From Carpediemonas membranifera (taxonomy: Eukaryota; Fornicata), in contig JAHDYR010000064.1 in the NCBI GenBank assembly GCA_019828565.1, positions 682,001-746,000 of the forward strand: a stretch of DNA of 64,000 bases, in the 5' to 3' direction. This document shows positions 57,112 through 64,000 of this stretch, one piece after another (within the stretch, counting starts at the first letter, position 1; every line of letters begins with the position of its first letter). The translations under genes and the position numbers were made by a program. Below the pieces are notes generated by a model. The model did no database searches, was not told the origin of the DNA, and saw nothing but the letters and a program-made list of their open reading frames with translations.

Positions 57112-58020
57112 TTACGGGCGGGGTTGGACTTGGTCTTCCGCTTGCGGGGCTGCGGCTTGACCTGCAGTATTTTTGAACTGCTCCACCTTTCGAGCGAGGT
57201 AGTGAGGGTCATCTATGGCGAGACTCTTGAAGCGAGCAACCGGGTGCTCCTCTTCATCGGCCTCAAAGTAGGTCTCGCCATAATCGATGCGCAAGAACTC
57301 GCCGCGAACGATGTTGGCAGTGGCCCTGACCGATATCACTGGCAGGCCATCCACCAAGACGTCCACGAACTCACAGTTGACATCGTCAGGGCTGTGGTTA
57401 ATCAGGTGGACACCCGCTGTGGCCGACATGGCATCGACGGCGACCTGACTGTCAGCGAATGACATGCTGTGTAATGGTAATGGAATATGCGAAACAAACA
57501 CCATCTGGCCGTTGTTGCTGGCCGTCTCAGCATCGGGAATCAGCTTCCCGAAGTATATGCCGAGACATGTGCCAGCTGAGATATCCTCAGTGGCAATCAT
57601 GCCTCGGCCGACGCTCTGCGTCCGATTGAGGGCCGGATGGTCGGGCTCCTGGGTCAGACGGGGGTCGCAACGGGTCTCGGATGAGATCCAGGCCGGAGCA
57701 GGAATGGCCTGAAGGCTTATCTCATCCGAAATCAGCCGCTTGACGTCCTGCAGGTCTGAACCCGGGTAAACATGCGTCCACCTAGGGTGGACGTGCATGA
57801 CGGACCCCTCGACGGAGTCCTCCTCGGCTTCAGACGAGCTGGATGAATGGGAAGGCGACTCGGGAGGCGGAGGAGGAGGTGATGCTGCCGTTACAGTCGT
57901 TTCCGCAGGACGTTGATCCTGCGGAGAAGCAGATGACTCAAAAGTCTTGTTGGGTGGATTTTGAGTCCTTCTCTTACCTACCGGTTGCTGCTTCCTTGCG
58001 GACATCTTTCTTCTCGCCAT
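57112..58020 (-). CDS. SET-domain methyltransferase (302 aa)
   Basis: ATG at 58020 (MARRKMSARKQQPVGKRR), chosen over an upstream non-ATG extension; the start resembles a nuclear signal. A serine/acidic low-complexity linker follows (PPPPPPESPSHSSSSSEAEEDS). SET motifs: SVGRGMIATEDISAGTCLGIYFG (SAM-binding start), INHSPDDVNC (N208-H209-S210) and RGEFLRIDYGETYF (D246-Y247), the pseudoknot and catalytic tyrosine. No pre- or post-SET cysteine clusters, as in SET7/9-like or short SET proteins. Likely a lysine methyltransferase; the substrate could be histone or non-histone. The 3' end may include a small intron. Confidence 0.8.
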   Translation of the reverse strand: MARRKMSARKQQPVGKRRTQNPPNKTFESSASPQDQRPAETTVTAASPPPPPPESPSHSSSSSEAEEDSVEGSVMHVHPRWTHVYPGSDLQDVKRLISDEISLQAIPAPAWISSETRCDPRLTQEPDHPALNRTQSVGRGMIATEDISAGTCLGIYFGKLIPDAETASNNGQMVFVSHIPLPLHSMSFADSQVAVDAMSATAGVHLINHSPDDVNCEFVDVLVDGLPVISVRATANIVRGEFLRIDYGETYFEADEEEHPVARFKSLAIDDPHYLARKVEQFKNTAGQAAAPQAEDQVQPRP

Positions 58021-58177
58021 ATCTTCGTTCTCTTTTTTTTTCTCGCAACTCCCGATCCGAAGAACAGGCGCATCGCTGATCAGATCCGAACAATACTGCA
58101 GTAGCATGCATAAATAGTGTAGCAATGAAGGTATACCTCTTTACTTGGATCAAAAAGCTTGTCCTTTGCTTCAAATC

Positions 58178-58213
58178 AAAATGTGCCATTCATGAAAAAA
58201 AAATGGCACATTG
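58178..58213. promoter_or_regulatory. GTGCCA hairpin, copy 2, at the caspase-like gene start
   Basis: AATGTGCCAT, TCATG, a run of A, ATGGCACATT: 10-bp arms, ending four bases before the ATG at 58217. It is an inverted copy of 53228-53263. It lies in the 196-bp divergent promoter shared with the SET gene. Confidence 0.65.
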
Positions 58214-58216
58214 CAA

Positions 58217-59071
58217 ATGGACGAGAAATACGGAGAATTCGGCACGCGACGCATCAGTAAGGACCAAGAAGTCTTTGAATGTGTCTGTGGTAAGGTTCAG
58301 CTCAGGCGTGGACATCGCGGGATCGGTTTCAAGTCTTCTTCCTCTCACGAGTGTCCTTTTACAACAGAGAAGTTGATTAACCGACGGGTGCTAATCACCA
58401 TCGAGCCGCTGCATGGTTTCGAGACCCCGACTCAGCCCTACCCCGTCTTCCGCGTGGAAAGTCTTGCCAACTCATCTGGCTATCATTTCAAGCTCAAGAC
58501 GGCTCTAGAGCTCGTTGATGATGAGTGGCTGACTGCCGTTGCCCGCACCTTTAAGTCTACGTCCCATCTGGCCGAGGTACTTGAGGAGTTGGCGTCGCAG
58601 TACTCTAACTTCGACACTTACTGGGTGATATCGGGTCATTCTGATACAGAAACGTCGCGTATGATCATTGATACGTCTACGAACGAGTTTCTGTATCACC
58701 ATGATCTGGTCCAGCTCATCCTCAGGTCATTCGAGAGCCCTTCCTTGGTGAGATCGACGCGTGTGCGTCTGATTTACTTTGCCACCTGCTCCGGACTCGA
58801 CAGATCTGAGGAGTCTCAGCTGTGCAGTGCTATTTCGACAGCCAAGTACAAGAACACATGCATTATCCTCACTCCTGAGAAGGTTCTGGCGCATGAGCTT
58901 GTTCTCCAGGACGCCTATTGGCTCTACCGCGTGACATGCCTCGACAATCCTCTTTTTCTTTCTGACGAAGTACTTCTCTGGCTATCGTTTCGCGCCTGGC
59001 TCAGCAGGAAGACGGATTATAGCCAATGGTTCCTTGTCATTTCCCAACGAGGCCAGGGTCATCATGTCTGA
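58217..59071 (+). CDS. Caspase-fold-like (clan CD) protein, 284 aa
   Basis: ATG at 58217 (MDEKYGEFGTRRISKD). A cysteine pair and basic residues near the N-terminus (FECVCGKVQLRRGHRG) may bind metal. The central part follows the caspase/metacaspase/CHAT pattern: a beta strand and histidine in YWVISGHSDTET (His141), then 50 residues later a strand and cysteine in VRLIYFATCSGLD (Cys191). The spacing and the surrounding hydrophobic strands fit a His-Cys dyad. No propeptide or death domain is seen. Function inferred from motif only. Confidence 0.5.
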   Translation: MDEKYGEFGTRRISKDQEVFECVCGKVQLRRGHRGIGFKSSSSHECPFTTEKLINRRVLITIEPLHGFETPTQPYPVFRVESLANSSGYHFKLKTALELVDDEWLTAVARTFKSTSHLAEVLEELASQYSNFDTYWVISGHSDTETSRMIIDTSTNEFLYHHDLVQLILRSFESPSLVRSTRVRLIYFATCSGLDRSEESQLCSAISTAKYKNTCIILTPEKVLAHELVLQDAYWLYRVTCLDNPLFLSDEVLLWLSFRAWLSRKTDYSQWFLVISQRGQGHHV

Positions 59072-59222
59072 GACTAGCTATGCCCGGCCCATTCCTCTTC
59101 CTGAAATGCAAGACATCGTTTCTGATGTCAACGAGTATGACCCGTTAAGAACCGACCAGAGAAGACTTATGAATGATCGATACATAAGCATGATGACCCG
59201 TGCGCTTGAGAGAGACGTGTAG
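59064..59222 (+). CDS. Small ORF (52 aa) or last exon of the preceding gene
   Basis: Starts MSETSYARPIPLPEMQDIV, overlapping the caspase-like stop by eight bases in another frame, and ends at 59222, 43 bases from the convergent PHD-like gene. It could be a separate small protein or a 3' exon of the caspase-like gene. The C-terminus (RRLMNDRYISMMTRALERD) would be helical. Confidence 0.4.
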   Translation: MSETSYARPIPLPEMQDIVSDVNEYDPLRTDQRRLMNDRYISMMTRALERDV

Positions 59223-59265
59223 TAAACAGATATATATACAATTTATGATCATCTCTCACTAAACA

Positions 59266-60165
59266 CTAAACAATCGGTCTCATGCCCTCTACTCGCTTAT
59301 AGACAACCTTACATTTGCTGCAGAGGGGAACGATGTACAACTTGCCATCAATGGTGTACTGCACTTCCTCAGAGCAATGCTCACAGTACCACCAGTGACA
59401 GCCTCGGCAGCAAAGAAGAGTAGAAGCCTGTTCTTCTGCTTTCTTCGTGTTCTTGGATCTTAGGCCCTTTTTGCACGCCTGGCACTTGTTGCTAGAGCCG
59501 GTAATATAGCACGCGGGACAGTAGTCCTTCTTGCCCTTCGTCCTGACACATTGCTCGTGCAGGAAACCTTTGCAAGCACAGCATCTCCTGAACGTAGTGC
59601 CGTCTGGATTGAAGAACCACTCGGGGGTACCACACACAAGACATCCAAATAGCATTTTGCGCTGATGAAGGCTAAGGAAAGTCGTCTTACATGTCTCGGG
59701 TTCGGTAGGCGGGTCTCTCACACGGGTCTCTGAGACAACGTCGTTGATCAGGACCTTAATACGGTCAACAACAGCATCGGACACGTTGTTAGACACCTGC
59801 TGCAGATCGTCGTCACCAAGCCTGGGTCGCTTGGCTTCCTCGTCGTCAAAGACGATCTTCTTCCGAACCGGCACCGATCGATCTGTCGTTGACTGAGGTG
59901 TGTCTGCTTCATCACCAACACCAAGTGAAGACAGTTGCGTAGTCGACCGTATCGGTGGGATCTCTGCATTGATCATCGTAGTCGGGGTCGATTTGACCGT
60001 TGCCTTTTGCTTGACAGGCTTATATCTCACCCGGTTGATCACAGGCAAGTTCTCAAGGCTGATTGAGTCGGAAACATCGTTCAGTCCAGCATCTGAGAGA
60101 ACTTCTGAGAGCATCTGGCGGAACTCGGCATGGCAGGGCTGACTACGGACAGCAATGTGCTGCAT
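59266..60165 (-). CDS. Cysteine-rich PHD/RING-like protein (299 aa)
   Basis: ATG at 60163-60165. The N-terminal half is low-complexity, with an acidic/basic patch DDEEAKRPRLGDDD. The C-terminal 130 residues hold serial zinc-ligand pairs: CLVCGTPEWFF, RRCCACKGFLHEQC, KDYCPACYI, CQACKKG, LLCCRGCHWWYCEHC and LCSKCKV. The C-x2-C ... C-x2-C-x-H-x2-C order with an aromatic before the last pair resembles tandem PHD/ZZ fingers, readers of histone tails or ubiquitin-pathway adaptors. Located at the right end of the TIR element, transcribed inward. Confidence 0.65.
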   Translation of the reverse strand: MQHIAVRSQPCHAEFRQMLSEVLSDAGLNDVSDSISLENLPVINRVRYKPVKQKATVKSTPTTMINAEIPPIRSTTQLSSLGVGDEADTPQSTTDRSVPVRKKIVFDDEEAKRPRLGDDDLQQVSNNVSDAVVDRIKVLINDVVSETRVRDPPTEPETCKTTFLSLHQRKMLFGCLVCGTPEWFFNPDGTTFRRCCACKGFLHEQCVRTKGKKDYCPACYITGSSNKCQACKKGLRSKNTKKAEEQASTLLCCRGCHWWYCEHCSEEVQYTIDGKLYIVPLCSKCKVVYKRVEGMRPIV

Positions 60166-60310
60166 GACAGAGCCATTGTACTCCGCAGAGGGTCTAACTG
60201 CTGTTATAAACGTAGTAACGCCGACAACAGTCGTCCGCCTGACCTGTTCCCGGAGTTCAATTGACTTGAACCCAGGGCATTCGGCGGCGACCCTGCGCTG
60301 GACCTATCGA

Positions 60311-60331
60311 TCTAGCCATTCTTACAGTATG
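60311..60331 (-). repeat. Right terminal inverted repeat (21 bp)
   Basis: Exact reverse complement of 49663-49683; followed by CC and the resumed gag-pol frame. Confidence 0.92.
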
Positions 60332-60332
60332 C

Positions 60333-62840
60333 CAGCAACCATCGACGTCGAAGGGTCCTTGGCAGTTCAGGCAGAACCCCAAGCAGGCCACACCATTCAC
60401 ACCGACACCCCCCAACAAGCCCCAACAAGGCAGCGTTCAGAACGTAGAGCATGCCGAGCACGCTTACTCGCCGGGCCGGCTTCTCCGGATTCCAGTGACG
60501 ATAGGTGACACGCTTATCTCAGCGACGGTCGACCCTGGCTCCGTAGTGTCCACCATCTCGCTGGACCTCGCCAACGCACTCGCCCAGTTTGGCAGGAGGG
60601 GCCCCGACATGGTCCAGCTGACGGGCCCTGACGACCAAGGTCTCCAGCAACACGGCACCTTCGAGACAACGCTGGTCGCGGACCGCTTGGGCGACCGCCG
60701 AACGATCATCGATTGGCCCCTGCACGTCATCAGCGGCAGGGCCGATAAGGTCCTCATCGGCTCGGATATATTGTGGTTCTTAGGCCTCATGTCCGACGAG
60801 GGCATCATGCTTCGCCTCCGCCCGCAAGTTCACGACGGCGAGGACGAAGGCCTCCCCGACGACCAGACCGATGACTTCCACGCAGTCAACAACATCGTCA
60901 GCGACGACGCGGGCCCACTTGGCACACGCATCGCAAGCGACTTCCCGCTCAAAGCCGAGATGGCTGATGTCATCCGCCGGCACGCACCGGTATTCGGCGA
61001 GCTGCACCCTGACGGCGCCCAGATCGCCGCCGCAACGATTGACATCGTGCCAGGCGCACCCCTACCCAACCATGCCCCTCGACCGCTCACGGCATCCACC
61101 GCCGAAAGAGTGCACGAGATTATCGACGACATGGACAGACAGGGCATCGTACGCGATTCCTACAGCCACGTGGCATCCGCAGCCGTCATCGTAGTGAAGA
61201 AGTCAAGCGAGTTACGACTTTGCGCCGACTACCGCGAGCTTAACTCGGTAACTACACCAGACAGGTTCCCCCTCGCAGATATCCGCACCTTCACCAACGA
61301 CTTCATCGGTGCCAAGTACTTCTTCGCTTGTGACCTCCGGTCAGGTTTTCATCAAATGCCAGTACGCGAAGACCACAAGTACCTCACCGCTATAACGCTG
61401 CCAGGCCGGTTCAAAGAGTACAACTTTGCACCCTTTGGTCTTCGTAACCTACCGTCACAGTTCCAGCGGGCCATCCAGGCAATCCTTGCCCCTGTGCGCG
61501 CCGACGGTACGAAGAACTACATCGATGACATCTTTGGTCGAGCCAAGACACCTCAGGAGCTTCTAGACCACGTCGACCGCCTACTCTGTATCGCAGAGGA
61601 ACGCAACGTCCGCCTCCGCGGCGACAAGTGTGTCTTCGGGGCGACGTCTATCGAGATCCTCGGCGATATCGTCGATGGCAAGGGCCGCCGCATGAGCCCT
61701 ACTCGTGTCAGATCCATGCAGGACCTCGCCGCACCTCACTCGGTCAAGGACCTACGCATGATCATCGGTATGTTCACATACCTCAGTGACTATATCCCCG
61801 ACTGCCAGACACGCCTCAAGCCGCTCCAGGCCTTGGTCAGCAAGGTCCCACCCTACACCTTCAACGACTGGGACGACACGCTTCAGGCTCTGTTTGATCA
61901 GCTCAAGCAGGCCGTGACAGACGAAGAGGTCCTCGCCCATCCGGACCAGAGCAGGCCCTGGCGCCTCGAGACCGACGCCTCTCTCGAAGGCATCGGCGGT
62001 GTCTTACTGCAGCTTGACTCGGACAACACATGGCGCGTCGTGTCATTCTTCTCAAAGGTCTTCAACGACACACAGTCGCGTTGGTGCACGTACGACCAGG
62101 AGCTGTTCGCGATCATCTACTGCCTCACTCGGCCTGACCTCTCGCCCATCTTTAGAGTCCACCAGGACCTGACGATCTGGACGGACCACCGCAACTTGGT
62201 CTACCTGCACTCCAAGGCTGGCCAGGAAAACCGTAAGCACCTCCGCTGGCTGCTTATGATCCAAGAGTTCGAGTTCGTCATCAGACACATCGCAGGCGTG
62301 CAGAACACACTGGCCGACGCACTCAGTCGATACAACCCGCAGGCCACAGTCACGCAGGTCAACAACGTCTCAGAGGCCGAGCTCGACGAAGACGCCAAGC
62401 GCAAGATCGTGCAAGAAGCTCACCGATACCACGAGGGCGAGCAGGCCACCATCAGGAACGTCCGCCAGCTTGGGCACGATTGGCCAGGCCTCCACTCCGA
62501 CGTGCACGCAGTCGTGTCAACCTGCGTGTACTGCGCTAAGGCACGCCTCTCCGCTTTCATTAAGACCACAACGCAGTCTTCTCTGCGCGACCGACCCTTC
62601 CAGACCATCGCTGTAGACACCATGGGTCCTTTCCCTGTCGACTCCGAGGGTTTCAGATACATCGTGGTGGCAACCGACATGTTTACCCGCTTCACGGAGC
62701 TCATCCCCACAGCTTCCAACAACGCGACGACGGTCGGGCTGGCACTTTGGTCCATCATCGGACGCTACGGTGTGCCTCGCGAGTTCCTTTTCGGACAACG
62801 GCCCCGAGTACCGCAATCGGATGATAGAAGCTTTCCTTGA
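60333..62840 (+). pseudogene. E Gag end and Pol: protease, RT, RNase H, integrase (first part)
   Basis: The frame is open from the TIR (QQPSTSKGPWQF...). A retropepsin-like ISATVDPGSVVSTIS has D-P-G instead of D-T/S-G. RT: LRLCADYRELNSVT, CDLRSGFHQMPV, APFGLRNLPSQFQR, NYIDDIFG. RNase H: RLETDASLEGIGG and WTDHRNLVYL. Integrase zinc region HRYHEGEQATIRN ... CVYCAKARL, then VAVDTMGPFP. After VPREFLF, near 62795, one base shift breaks the frame just before the second catalytic aspartate. Its only relative in the window is D (about half the RT residues match by eye). Confidence 0.88.
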
Positions 62841-63635
62841 TCGCTTGCAGGTCACGTACCACCGGACAATCCCTTTCCACCCTCAGTCAAACGGCCTGGC
62901 CGAGAGACGCAACCAGGAAGTCAAGCGACACTTACGTGTGCTCTGTCTGATGTTTGACCGTTACGACGCCTGGGCCTCCGTGATCCCATACGTCCAGTAC
63001 ATCCTGAACACTACGGTCCACTCCGTCACCGGCGTCGAACCCATTGCTCTCTTGATGGGCAAGCATGCCTCCGCTCGCGACTTCACGATCGCACCCAAGG
63101 AGGAGGGTAGAGTTCATACTCCCCTGGACGACATAGCCTCCTACATCGACGCGCTCACCGAGCACCTCCAGATCCTCGCCGACCAGGCCCTCAACCGCCA
63201 GCAGGCAATGACAAGGACCGCAGAGCCGACGCCCCCGATCGAGCCGGGCACTCTGGTCCTTCGTAAGAACGAGAGCCCCACGAAGCTACACGGCCACCGC
63301 GGCCCATTCCGCATCACAGCCGCCGACGGTTACGCAGCGGAGATCACGCCGCTCACTGGCGGCAAGAGCCGCCGGGTCCACCTGAGCCAGTTAATCCGCA
63401 TCTGCCAAGGCCCCCTCAGCGACGCCGAACTGTTGCGCATCGCGGCTACCGACGACGAGGAGTATTACGTCGAGAAAGTCCTAGAGGTCGACGACGAGAC
63501 TGGCGACCTCCTCATTAAGTGGCTCAGCTTCCCTGAGGTTAAGGCCACGTGGGAGGGTCCCAACTCTGACGCCGCCCGCACGTCCGTCGTGCGCCGTCAC
63601 CTCGAGGAGAGGGGTAGTGTCCCAATCAATTGATT
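62785..63635 (+). pseudogene. E integrase end and chromodomain
   Basis: Next frame: FSDNGPEYRNRMIEAF and HPQSNGLAERRNQEVKRH complete the DDE triad. The C-terminal KLHGHRGPFRI fold follows, then a chromodomain-like DEEYYVEKVLEVDDETGD ... LIKWLSFPEVKATWEG. The last residues (SVPIN) and the stop lie in the 3' LTR. The purine-rich GAGGAGAGGGGTAG before the LTR doubles as polypurine tract and coding sequence. Confidence 0.85.
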
Positions 63636-63670
63636 AAATCTCTTTCGCTAGCTGTTCTATCCATACCACA
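63618..63670 (+). repeat. E 3' LTR (53 bp)
   Basis: Identical to 48475-48527; followed by the target duplication GATGG. Confidence 0.95.
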
Positions 63671-64000
63671 GATGGCCGGGATGCCGTGGCGGCAGATAGA
63701 CGCCCAGATAGCGGCGGCAGCCGCGTCTGCATTGTTCGAGGGGGCTGGCACGAGCTCAGTAAAGTGCGTGAATGTGTCAGTAATCACGACGACATACCGG
63801 TTGCCGGCCGAGTCCTCTGAGATGGGGCCGAGCGTGTCGACGGCTACGCGTTCGAATGGTGTGCTGCTCGGGGTCGCGCCCATCTTCAGCTTGATGAAGT
63901 TCGCCAGACGGGTCTTCTGACAGATCAAACAGGCGTTGATCAGGTCGGATACGGTGTGTTCGAGCTGTGGCCAGTCGTAACCCAAGTCACGCACGGCCTG
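63671..64000 (-). pseudogene. Element D second locus, part 2: integrase core, runs off the window
   Basis: Minus strand: DLGYDWPQLEHTVSDLINAC, CLICQKTRLANFIK, then FERVAVDTLGPISEDSAGN with catalytic aspartate. Matches D at 9711-10040, except that the D copy has ADDTLGP in place of AVDTLGP. Continuous with 48474 once element E is removed. Confidence 0.85.

Larger units (their letters stand above)
49663..60331. mobile_element. 10.67-kb TIR-bounded cargo element with non-retroviral genes
   Basis: Perfect 21-bp inverted repeats at both ends, inserted in the gag-pol frame of E. Length 10,669 bases. A 2-bp CC target duplication fits both flanks and makes the total a multiple of three, restoring the frame. 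It encodes about eight genes with short introns, described below. No polymerase B, packaging ATPase, capsid or retroviral-type integrase is seen, so it is not a Polinton/Maverick. Confidence 0.85.
48475..63670 (+). mobile_element. Ty3/Gypsy element E, carrying a 10.7-kb TIR insertion
   Basis: 5' LTR 48475-48527 and 3' LTR 63618-63670 (53 bp each, identical), flanked by GATGG (48470-48474 and 63671-63675). The intact target is seen in D near 9705. Without the TIR segment the element is about 4.5 kb with a single gag-pol frame. Confidence 0.95.

Noticed and set aside
49663-60331. Polinton/Maverick or integrated virus
   Set aside because: No DNA polymerase B, packaging ATPase, capsid protein or retroviral-type integrase among the genes, and the flanking duplication fits 2 bp rather than 6 bp.
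49663-60331. Host gene island captured by assembly rather than a transposon
   Set aside because: The exact inverted repeats and exact restoration of the gag-pol frame on removal argue for transposition, though read support at the borders would settle it.

Overview
The window is eukaryotic, repeat-dominated DNA, probably from a unicellular eukaryote. It has nuclear-type tRNA genes with internal A and B boxes, spliced genes with very short GTAAG-type introns, and nested retrotransposons of three classes. GC content is moderately high and I see no bacterial operons, CRISPR arrays or rRNA. I cannot name the species; a protist such as an alveolate fits, but this is a guess.

Layout. 1-3207: a Ty3/Gypsy element (F, minus strand) running off the left edge. 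3208-6250: the longest stretch without retroelements, with one small ORF, a minisatellite and four strong hairpins. 6261-7213: a DIRS-type reverse transcriptase (RT) fragment. 7214-8807: an internally deleted Gypsy copy (C). 8808-13741: a nearly complete Gypsy element (D, minus strand) with 53-bp LTRs, followed by a 98-codon ORF lying exactly between two more copies of that LTR (13739-14087) and a second D tail. 14369-17132: the RT-to-chromodomain half of C. 17630-17827: tRNA-Glu and tRNA-Phe genes.

17830-38866 is a chain of DIRS-like (tyrosine recombinase) retrotransposons. DIRS1 and DIRS2 have complete A1...B1-A2...B2 split direct repeats, and DIRS1, DIRS2 and DIRS3a abut with no intervening base. 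DIRS3 is a tandem of two near-identical copies; the first is interrupted by a Gypsy element (G, 28579-33666) with identical 124-bp LTRs and a 4-bp target duplication, and the second is cut at 38866. 38867-47140 is a non-LTR retrotransposon (APE/RT LINE). 47141-64000 is another D copy, split by a Gypsy element E (48475-63670; 53-bp LTRs, 5-bp target duplication GATGG).

The most unusual object is inside E. A 10.67-kb segment (49663-60331) bounded by perfect 21-bp terminal inverted repeats interrupts the gag-pol reading frame. It carries a set of spliced, non-retroviral genes: a large DDE-transposase-like protein, a GNAT-like acetyltransferase, a basic protein, an OTU cysteine protease, a SET methyltransferase, a caspase-fold-like protein, a small protein and a cysteine-rich PHD/RING-like protein. 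They form convergent and divergent pairs, and several have distinctive palindromes just upstream. I read it as a cargo-bearing DNA transposon equipped to modify chromatin and ubiquitin.

Most retroelement ORFs are open apart from one or a few single-base frame breaks. Some may be sequencing or assembly indels; others are shared between copies and so look real. Start codons were checked where possible.
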